A stretch of DNA of 21,223 bases from an uncultured Rikenellaceae bacterium (lineage in GTDB: Bacteria > Bacteroidota > Bacteroidia > Bacteroidales > Rikenellaceae). The stretch spans positions 1 through 21,223 of the forward strand of contig CAJGBR010000025.1 in NCBI GenBank assembly GCA_904501625.1. Reading direction: 5' to 3'. Shown here in pieces: positions 15,474-21,223 of this stretch (positions within the stretch are counted from its first letter, which is position 1; every line of letters starts with the position of its first letter). Under the pieces are notes generated by a model. It was given only the letters and a program-made list of their open reading frames with translations, had not been told where the DNA came from and made no database searches. Position numbers and translations under genes: made by a program.

Positions 15474-16505
15474 TTAACGAATTCCGGCTCTGTTTAGTGC
15501 CCTCTGGTAGGCTGCCGCATTACGGTTATGTTCTCTGAGTGAACGTGCAAATTTGTGTCGTCCAGAGAAGTCGTCACTCGCACAAAAATAGAGATAATCA
15601 CTCTTCTCGTAATTCAATACGGCATCAATTGCAACCTTTGACGGAATGCATATCGGACCCGGTGGAAGTCCTATATTGAGGTAGGTATTATATGGTGAGA
15701 TAATTTCGGTGTGACGTTTAAGTATTCTTTTCAGTGAGAAGTCGCCAACGGAAAAACGTACTGTCGGATCGGCTTGAAGGGGCATCCCGATTCTCAATCG
15801 GTTGAGGTATACTCCGGCAATAAGTCGCATATCATCGGCAATATTTGATTCTTCATCAACTATCGAAGCGAGGGTTAAGATTTCGTTGATGGACATCTTC
15901 AGTGATTTGGCTTTGTCTCGACGATTCTGGGTCCAGAACAATTCGTATTGGCGTTGCATTTTGTTCAGGAAACTATCGATAGAGACATTCCAATAGAACT
16001 CATAAGTGTCAGGAAGAAACATCCCGATGAAGGTTTCGGGTGTGAATCCGTAGTGTTCTGCTGTCAGCGGATCAGAGAGTTTTGCATACAAACGAGCCGA
16101 ATCTATTTCGATAAATCGTGAAACCATACCTGCAAGACGATCAATAGTTCGTACAGGGTTTAATACCACCTTGACGGGAGTCTGTAATCCTGCACGAAGA
16201 ATATTGAATGTTTTGCGTAGACTCAATCCTTGAGGGATTACATAATATCCGCTGCGAACTGAGCCCTCTGGATTATAGGTTTCCCACATTTTGTGGGCAT
16301 ATCGTGGATTCTTGAATATTGAATCGGGGAAAATCTCCCCTAAAGACATACTTTTAACGTCACTCGGAATATATGCGATCCCCGTCTTTGCAATATCGCT
16401 ACCGAATGCGTATCTGTAGACTTTTAAACCTATATAAGCCGACATTGCGAAGATTGCCGCAATTGCAATCAGTCCGATTCGGATATATTTTTTGTTTATA
16501 GCCAT
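15474..16505 (-). CDS. mltG: Endolytic murein transglycosylase MltG
   Basis: MltG cuts nascent peptidoglycan strands at the outer face of the inner membrane and is thought to end their elongation. The 343-residue protein has one N-terminal transmembrane helix (about 9-30). A LysM-like region with VIPQGLSLRKTFNIL follows (about 89-104), then the YceG catalytic domain. Key motifs are FLPDTYEFYWN (163-173), LASIVDEESNIADD (212-225), VYLNRLRIGMPLQADPTV (232-249) and YNTYLNIGLPPGPICIPS (272-289). By alignment in memory with E. coli E218, the catalytic Glu is residue 219 in VDEES; the residue two before it, Glu in E. coli, is Asp here. It begins the operon with the M20 gene and is divergent from ffs. 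Confidence 0.94.
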   Translation of the reverse strand: MAINKKYIRIGLIAIAAIFAMSAYIGLKVYRYAFGSDIAKTGIAYIPSDVKSMSLGEIFPDSIFKNPRYAHKMWETYNPEGSVRSGYYVIPQGLSLRKTFNILRAGLQTPVKVVLNPVRTIDRLAGMVSRFIEIDSARLYAKLSDPLTAEHYGFTPETFIGMFLPDTYEFYWNVSIDSFLNKMQRQYELFWTQNRRDKAKSLKMSINEILTLASIVDEESNIADDMRLIAGVYLNRLRIGMPLQADPTVRFSVGDFSLKRILKRHTEIISPYNTYLNIGLPPGPICIPSKVAIDAVLNYEKSDYLYFCASDDFSGRHKFARSLREHNRNAAAYQRALNRAGIR

Positions 16506-16530
16506 CTAATCAATTTCTGGTGTTAAATTG

Positions 16531-16538
16531 CAAATTTA
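16531..16538 (-). promoter_or_regulatory. -7 box for mltG
   Basis: The minus strand reads TAAATTTG, 25 bases before the mltG ATG. The expected -33 place (about 16558-16561) holds A-rich sequence on this strand and coincides with the -33 box of the divergent ffs promoter. Confidence 0.5.
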
Positions 16539-16558
16539 ATAAAAATTCAGTAAAAACT

Positions 16559-16588
16559 TTTGTGAATGGAAAAAAAACACTACTTTTG
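16559..16588 (+). promoter_or_regulatory. Promoter of the SRP RNA gene
   Basis: TTTG at 16559-16562, an 18-base spacer and TACTTTTG at 16581-16588. The first base of the predicted RNA follows at 16593, where a start is expected. Confidence 0.8.
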
Positions 16589-16592
16589 CATC

Positions 16593-16688
16593 GGGTAAGT
16601 CTTGTACGACCAGCTCCTGTCTACTCCTCCAGGGTCGGAAGGCAGCAAAGGTATGATGGTTGAGCGGTGCGATGCAAGTAGCTTACCC
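16593..16688 (+). ncRNA. ffs: Signal recognition particle RNA (small bacterial, 4.5S type)
   Basis: About 96 nt form the hairpin RNA that pairs with Ffh protein to target nascent membrane proteins. The terminal helix pairs GGGTAAG (16593-16599) with CTTACCC (16682-16688). The conserved apical part reads CAGGGTCGGAAGGCAGCA (16630-16647), with the GGAA tetraloop and the purine-rich asymmetric loop that Ffh and FtsY contact. A consensus promoter immediately precedes it and a T-run immediately follows. It lacks the Alu domain found in the long SRP RNAs of some Firmicutes. The receptor gene ftsY is in the same window at 7256. Confidence 0.95.
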
Positions 16689-16695
16689 TTTTTTT
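16682..16695 (+). terminator. SRP RNA 3' end/terminator
   Basis: The 3' arm of the closing helix is followed directly by seven T residues (16689-16695), so the RNA's own stem probably ends its transcription. Confidence 0.75.
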
Positions 16696-16759
16696 ATTCT
16701 CTTTATTCAAGCATTATACATATTGATCTTCGCTCTGTTTGGCAGAGTAATTGCTGATT

Positions 16760-16782
16760 CTTTTCGATTATTATCGTAAAAG
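16760..16782 (+). repeat. Hairpin just upstream of the debranching enzyme ATG
   Basis: CTTTTCGAT and ATCGTAAAAG are inverted repeats around TATT, with one bulged T, ending 4 bases before the ATG at 16787. In the mRNA this would put a weak AU-rich stem at the ribosome loading site. It may be chance in AT-rich sequence. Confidence 0.35.
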
Positions 16783-16786
16783 AATT

Positions 16787-18709
16787 ATGCTCTGTTTTGA
16801 TAAAGAACTTTTAAATTCAATTGATTACAATCTTGAAAGGGAAATACTGCTGACAAACGGCAGAGGTGGTTATACATCTACTACACTCTGTGGGTGCAAC
16901 ACTCGAAAGTATCACGGACTAATGGTCTCACCAATTGAGCAGTTCGGAGGACAACGTCACGTATTGTTGTCAATGTTGATTGAGAGTGTCGAATTGGCAG
17001 ACAAAACTTTTGAACTATCAACTCTGTTTTCTGAGAGTAAGAATCTTGATGGTTGTAAATATATTGTCGGATTTGAGTATTTCCCGATTCCGACGATAAC
17101 TTTCGAATGTGACGAGTTTGTCCTGAAAAAGGAACTGCTGAAATTGGAGAACTGTGATTCTTTAATGATCAGATACACACTAATACGAGCTGAAAATCAT
17201 ATTCATTTTAAGATTAGACCCCTGCTCGCATTTCGCAACTCTCACGAACTGACTCACCGTAATATATTTGCCGATACGGGTTATTATCCGATAGTCTTCG
17301 GTGTGAAGTGCCGATTGTATCCTGGTTTCCCGACTCTGTATATGCAGACAAACCTGAAGTCGGTCTACACTTACGAACCTTGCTGGATTGAGAATGTTTC
17401 TTATGAGCAGGAACGGCAGCGTGGTTACCAGTGGCAGGAGGATCTGTTTTGTTGTGGGTGTTTTTCTATTCCGATGTATCAGGGTGAGTCGGTCATCTTC
17501 TCGTGCAGTACCCGATGTGAGGAGATCGCATTGTTAGAACAGACATTCAATCAAGACTGCAAACGTAAAAATTATACCGAGGATTTTATCGGTTGTCTGA
17601 GATATTCAGCCGAACAATTCGTCGCAACTAAAGATGACAAAACTGAGATTATAGCAGGATTTCCCTGGTTTGACAGTTGGGGTAGGGATACCTTTATTTC
17701 GCTGAGAGGGGTGTTGCCGTATGATGATGTAGAGACATACACCAAGGTGATTGATTCGATGGTTGCAAAGATGCGGAACGGATTATTCCCCAATACAGCA
17801 ACGGCATATAATAGTGCAGATGCACCGTTGTGGTTTTTCTATGCTTTGCAGCGATTTGAACAGCAGTTGAATACACCTTCGGTATGGCGTTTGTACTCTG
17901 GTGTAATGAAAACCATCATTGAATGTTATATTCGAGGAACAGATGATCAGACAATCAAAATGAGTGATAACGGATTGATTGAAACCACCTCTCGGAACAA
18001 TTCTTTGACCTGGATGGACGCTGTGGTAGACGGGGTGCCGGTAACGCCACGTAATGGATATGCTGTTGAAATTAATGCTCTATGGTATAATGCGTTGTGC
18101 TTTACTATGGACAAAGCTGCACTGCATCGGGAGTATAAATTCTCACATCGACTGAAGGCTCTATGTGCAAAGGTCAAGAAGAGTTTTATGGAAAATTTCT
18201 GGTCGGATAAACGGGGCTACTTGTGTGATTTTGTCAACGATTCGGAATCAAATACTTTCATCAGACCAAATATGATTATTGCAGCATCTCTGCCCTACAC
18301 GATGTTGACCGATTCTCAGACAGAGTCGGTATTCAGAGTGGTTACTGACAAATTGTTAACTCCCAAGGGATTGAGGTCGTTATCCGCAGATAATCCATTG
18401 TACAAAGGGGTCTATTCGGGTGATCAGCCTACGAGAGATGCAGCTTACCATAATGGTACGGTATGGGTTTGGTTGCTGGAACATTACGTGCGGGTTGGAT
18501 TCAGAATCTACGGAGCAGACTTTGTTGGAGAAGCTCGCAGAATTGTTGAAAATTTTGCGAACGACATAAATAGTTACGGATTGGCTTCGCTGCCCGAAAT
18601 ATATGATGGTGATTGGCCTCACTACCAACGTGGCGCAATTTCGCAGGCGTGGAGTGTCGCTGCCGTCTTGGAGATAATGCAAATGATTGAGTCTAATGTC
18701 AAAAGATAG
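16787..18709 (+). CDS. Glycogen debranching enzyme (amylo-alpha-1,6-glucosidase, GH133-like)
   Basis: The enzyme should remove alpha-1,6 branch points from glycogen-like glucan in the cytoplasm. The ATG at 16787 gives 640 residues; a TTG 12 codons upstream precedes the hairpin and is less likely. The N-terminal domain carries LLTNGRGGYTSTTLCGCNTR (21-40) and KYHGLMVSP (41-49). The (alpha/alpha) barrel has AGFPWFDSWGRDTFISLRG (290-308), TATAYNSADAPLWFFYAL (337-354), LTWMDAVVDGVPVTPRNG (407-424) and, near the end, QPTRDAAYHNGTVW. These match the archaeal and Bacteroidota debranching enzyme family, with the expected acidic residues present. The next gene starts 3 bases after its stop. Confidence 0.93.
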   Translation: MLCFDKELLNSIDYNLEREILLTNGRGGYTSTTLCGCNTRKYHGLMVSPIEQFGGQRHVLLSMLIESVELADKTFELSTLFSESKNLDGCKYIVGFEYFPIPTITFECDEFVLKKELLKLENCDSLMIRYTLIRAENHIHFKIRPLLAFRNSHELTHRNIFADTGYYPIVFGVKCRLYPGFPTLYMQTNLKSVYTYEPCWIENVSYEQERQRGYQWQEDLFCCGCFSIPMYQGESVIFSCSTRCEEIALLEQTFNQDCKRKNYTEDFIGCLRYSAEQFVATKDDKTEIIAGFPWFDSWGRDTFISLRGVLPYDDVETYTKVIDSMVAKMRNGLFPNTATAYNSADAPLWFFYALQRFEQQLNTPSVWRLYSGVMKTIIECYIRGTDDQTIKMSDNGLIETTSRNNSLTWMDAVVDGVPVTPRNGYAVEINALWYNALCFTMDKAALHREYKFSHRLKALCAKVKKSFMENFWSDKRGYLCDFVNDSESNTFIRPNMIIAASLPYTMLTDSQTESVFRVVTDKLLTPKGLRSLSADNPLYKGVYSGDQPTRDAAYHNGTVWVWLLEHYVRVGFRIYGADFVGEARRIVENFANDINSYGLASLPEIYDGDWPHYQRGAISQAWSVAAVLEIMQMIESNVKR

Positions 18710-18712
18710 ATT

Positions 18713-19978
18713 ATGAGAGTATTGATGTTTGGTTGGGAGTTTCCCCCGCATATAACCGGAGGACTCGGAACAGCCTGTTACGGATTGACTCACGGTCTGG
18801 CTGAAAACGATGTGAAGGTTATAATGGTTATCCCCAAGACATTCGGAGGTGAATCAGATTCAGATGTTCGGGTTATAGATGCATCTTCGATCAGCGTAGA
18901 TTCTCGGATCGTTGAGAATCTGCAGCCTCAGATTATTGAACTCGATTCACCGATTGTGCCTTATGTAACACCAGAAGAGTTTGCTCGTGGAGTCAGACTA
19001 CATTCTCAGTTCAACGGAGGGACATACAATTTCTCAGGTAAATATGGGGCGAACTTGATAGAAGAGGTTGAACGTTATGCAGTGGTGGCAATGCAACTTG
19101 CACGCGATATTAGCGAGCAGTTCGATATAATTCACGCACACGATTGGCTGACCTATCAAGCAGGAATTTTAGCAAAACAGATTTCGGGTAAACCGTTGGT
19201 TGTACACGTACACGCTACGGAGTTTGACCGAAGCGGAGCAAATGTCAATCCTCAGGTGTTCAGAATCGAGCAGATGGGAATGAAGGCTGCAGACAGAGTG
19301 GTTACGGTGAGCAATCTGACAAAGTCTATCGTTGTCGACAAATATGGAATTGCTCCGGAGAAGGTCGTTGTTGTACATAATGCCGTAATACCCGAGAACA
19401 GGAACATCGTGGTAGAACGTGATTTGGATATGCAGACGGTGACCTATCTGGGCAGAATTACCTATCAGAAGGGTCCCGATTATTTTATAGATGCTGCAGC
19501 TAAGGTGCTGAAACGAGTTGACAATGTCAAATTTGTAATGGCCGGAAGTGGAGATTTATATTTAAGGTCGGTACGTCGTGTTGCAGCCTTGGGGTTGTCG
19601 GATAGATTTCATTTCCCCGGGTTTCTGAAAGGCGATGAAGTGCGTAGAATGTTGGCTCGCAGTGATGTGTATGTAATGCCAAGTGTGTCGGAACCATTCG
19701 GAATCTCGCCACTTGAAGCTATGCGTGAGAATGTTCCGGTTATTATATCAAAACAGTCGGGGGTGGCAGAAATTCTTAAACACGCAATAAAGGTAGATTT
19801 CTGGGATACAGATGCCATTGCCGACGCAATTTTTGGATTATTGAAGTACCGTCCTGCAGCAAGAATCGTGGTGGAGAATGGTCGTAGAGAGGTTGATTCT
19901 CTGAGGTGGAATGATGCTGCACGAAATCTTGTGGAGATATATAGAAATTTATATGCCCAAAAATTTAGCCGATTATGA
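18713..19978 (+). CDS. GT4/GT5-like glycosyltransferase, probable glycogen synthase
   Basis: The 421-residue GT-B enzyme probably extends alpha-1,4-glucan from a nucleotide sugar. The N-terminal fold begins MFGWEFPPHITGGLGTACYG, with the glycine loop at 16-19 that contacts the donor. HAHDWLTYQAG (141-151) and HVHATEFDRSG (165-175) complete the acceptor side. The C-terminal fold contains YLGRITYQKGPDYFI (245-259) with the phosphate-binding Arg248 and Lys253. SEPFGISPLEAM gives the EX7E pair Glu327 and Glu335. Position between a debranching enzyme and a GH57 protein points to glycogen work; this trio is a standing arrangement in Bacteroidales. The stop overlaps the next start (ATGA), so translation is likely coupled. 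The exact acceptor is inferred. Confidence 0.88.
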   Translation: MRVLMFGWEFPPHITGGLGTACYGLTHGLAENDVKVIMVIPKTFGGESDSDVRVIDASSISVDSRIVENLQPQIIELDSPIVPYVTPEEFARGVRLHSQFNGGTYNFSGKYGANLIEEVERYAVVAMQLARDISEQFDIIHAHDWLTYQAGILAKQISGKPLVVHVHATEFDRSGANVNPQVFRIEQMGMKAADRVVTVSNLTKSIVVDKYGIAPEKVVVVHNAVIPENRNIVVERDLDMQTVTYLGRITYQKGPDYFIDAAAKVLKRVDNVKFVMAGSGDLYLRSVRRVAALGLSDRFHFPGFLKGDEVRRMLARSDVYVMPSVSEPFGISPLEAMRENVPVIISKQSGVAEILKHAIKVDFWDTDAIADAIFGLLKYRPAARIVVENGRREVDSLRWNDAARNLVEIYRNLYAQKFSRL

Positions 19979-21048
19979 AAAATGTTTGTATTTGTCTGAG
20001 AATTCATCAGCCGTTGAGATTGAAACGATATAGATTCTTTCAAATGGGATACGACCATTTCTATCTCGATGATAATCAGAATCGTAGAGAGATGCAGCGT
20101 GCCGTAGTGTCGAATTATACTCCTGCGATCAAACTGATAGAACGTCTGGTAGAAACCCGTGGCAGTAAATTTGCAATCTCGATTTCGATATCTGGAGCCG
20201 CCTTGGAGCAGTTACGCGAATACTCTCCGTTGATGATTGACCAACTATGTCACCTTGCACAATTCAGACAGATTGAATGGATTGCCGAGACTCACCATCA
20301 TACATTGAGTTCGTTGTTCGACTACAAGGAGTTTCAGACACAGGTCGATAATTACAGGCAATTGCTTGACGAAATTTTGTCAGTGAAGGCGACGACATTC
20401 CGCAATACAGACTTGATATATACTCCGACCATTGGACGGTGGGTGTCACAGATGGGATTTACGGCAATGTTGGTTGGAGGAGTGCAAAGTGATACTCTGC
20501 ATTTCAATTCTAAACATCCGAAAACCAAGCTATTGTCCTATTCGACCTGGCAGAATTTTGATTCCCTGAACAGATGGATAAATAGGTCGCAAGGCGATTT
20601 GTTCTGCACTACAATATTCGGAGAAGATATTAATAATTCAAATGTGGCAGAGTTTGAAGATGCGATAAACCGATTAATGAACAACGAGGAGGTAGCATTG
20701 TCTGTTCCGCGAGAGATTGTTGGCAGATTGAAAGCCGAACATATCTTGAAGATTGCCTCCGAGGGAGGATTGTCAGATTGGGCTCAGAATGAACTTCAGA
20801 GAGAGGCCATAAATCAGATATATAATCTGCGAGATCGCGTAAAAAGTCTGAATAATGTGAATCTGACTAATGCTTGGCGACTGTTACAATCGGTTGATAA
20901 TTTCCGGCCGATGTCATTGGATCTGACAGATAGTAATCCGTATGGTACACCATATGAAGCATTCATAAACTATATGAATGTATTGGGCGATTTCAATCAG
21001 GTGCTGAATTCGAAATCAACCGTGTTGAGCCTCAGCGAAAAAAAATAA
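19975..21048 (+). CDS. GH57-family alpha-amylase-like protein with disrupted catalytic motif
   Basis: The family acts on alpha-1,4-glucans with a Glu nucleophile and an Asp acid/base. The 357-residue protein aligns end to end with Bacteroidota GH57 members, including HQPLRLKRYRFF (11-22), EWIAETHHHTLSSL (101-114), FRNTDLIY (142-149), SDWAQNELQREA (267-278) and PYEAFINYMNVLGDF (326-340). Glu105 is the likely nucleophile. Where relatives have an MDYETFGEH-type segment bearing the acid/base Asp, this protein reads LFCTTIFGED (209-218), with no Asp or Glu ahead of FG and one residue fewer. The stretch before it is also shorter than I expect. It may therefore be a non-hydrolytic glucan binder or an altered enzyme. 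The frame is open throughout and overlaps the previous gene by 4 bases. Confidence 0.85.
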   Translation: MKNVCICLRIHQPLRLKRYRFFQMGYDHFYLDDNQNRREMQRAVVSNYTPAIKLIERLVETRGSKFAISISISGAALEQLREYSPLMIDQLCHLAQFRQIEWIAETHHHTLSSLFDYKEFQTQVDNYRQLLDEILSVKATTFRNTDLIYTPTIGRWVSQMGFTAMLVGGVQSDTLHFNSKHPKTKLLSYSTWQNFDSLNRWINRSQGDLFCTTIFGEDINNSNVAEFEDAINRLMNNEEVALSVPREIVGRLKAEHILKIASEGGLSDWAQNELQREAINQIYNLRDRVKSLNNVNLTNAWRLLQSVDNFRPMSLDLTDSNPYGTPYEAFINYMNVLGDFNQVLNSKSTVLSLSEKK

Positions 21049-21055
21049 TAATAAA

Positions 21056-21086
21056 TTTGTTTTTAAGATTAAAAATAGTACCTTTG
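21056..21086 (+). promoter_or_regulatory. Promoter of the tRNA gene
   Basis: TTTG (21056-21059), 19 bases, TACCTTTG (21079-21086): an exact consensus with the same -7 sequence as the rpmB promoter. The tRNA begins 18 bases after the box. Confidence 0.85.
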
Positions 21087-21103
21087 CAGACGCGAAAGAC
21101 GCA

Positions 21104-21177
<74 letters not shown>

Positions 21178-21182
21178 CAATA

Positions 21183-21218
21183 AAAAGGCTGTTACGTTAA
21201 TTCGTAACAACCTTTTGT
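21183..21218 (+). terminator. Terminator after the tRNA
   Basis: AAAAGG-TGTTACG pairs with CGTAACA-CCTTTT around TTAATT with one mismatch, followed by a T-rich end of window. It lies 5 bases after the tRNA. Confidence 0.85.
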
Positions 21219-21223
21219 TTTTA

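Noticed and set aside
19609..20058. A 149-codon open frame antisense to the glycosyltransferase/GH57 junction
   Set aside because: It overlaps two well-supported genes and shows no protein-like pattern.
20599..20628. Two compensating single-base errors creating the altered GH57 motif
   Set aside because: A TAC occurs out of frame where relatives have Tyr, which raised the idea, but restoring the full motif would need several changes, so I do not claim an error.

Overview
The window is ordinary core chromosome from a member of the Bacteroidota, most likely the order Bacteroidales; I cannot name the genus. The evidence is the repeated promoter form TTTG-n18/20-TAnnTTTG, the virtual absence of Shine-Dalgarno sequences, the run rpmB-rpmG-DUF4295-ftsY, a GldE-type CNNM/CBS protein, class I fumarase, and the glycogen gene set GH133-GT4-GH57. 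Base composition looks even throughout. I see no insertion sequence, phage gene, integrase or CRISPR array.

Layout. Positions 1-2200 (minus) hold the start of a GldE-like membrane protein directly behind guaB (IMP dehydrogenase), which has its own promoter. Positions 2288-5655 (minus) are a tight operon prfA-pyrF-rex-ribF (peptide release factor 1, OMP decarboxylase, NADH/NAD+-sensing repressor, FAD synthetase). A divergent promoter region leads to a sirtuin deacylase (5785-6492, plus). Next come rpmB-rpmG-DUF4295, a terminator, and ftsY, the SRP receptor (plus). Class I fumarase (8304-9908, minus) faces ftsY across a shared terminator. Cardiolipin synthase and a small outer-membrane beta-barrel protein follow on the plus strand. 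A secreted M28 metallopeptidase, a cytosolic M20 dipeptidase and the lytic transglycosylase MltG lie on the minus strand. From 16559 the plus strand carries the SRP RNA (ffs), a three-gene glycogen operon (GH133 debranching enzyme, GT4/5 glycosyltransferase, GH57-family protein) and a CAT-anticodon tRNA with its terminator.

How the genes work together: rpmB, rpmG, the DUF4295 protein and prfA serve translation. ftsY and ffs are two of the three core parts of the co-translational targeting pathway. guaB and pyrF serve purine and pyrimidine synthesis. rex, ribF and fumarase touch redox and central carbon metabolism. The last three protein genes should act together on intracellular alpha-glucan.

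I found no whole system that looks undescribed. The points most worth a second look are: a GH57 protein that has lost the conserved Asp/Glu motif expected to hold its acid/base; a RibF whose riboflavin-kinase half is reduced to a remnant; a tRNA with A54/U58 in place of the usual T54/A58; a zinc-site-less sirtuin that keeps the acyl-binding Tyr/Arg pair; a paired palindrome over the guaB promoter; and two divergent promoter regions of matching geometry that force the two polymerases to share one -33 site.
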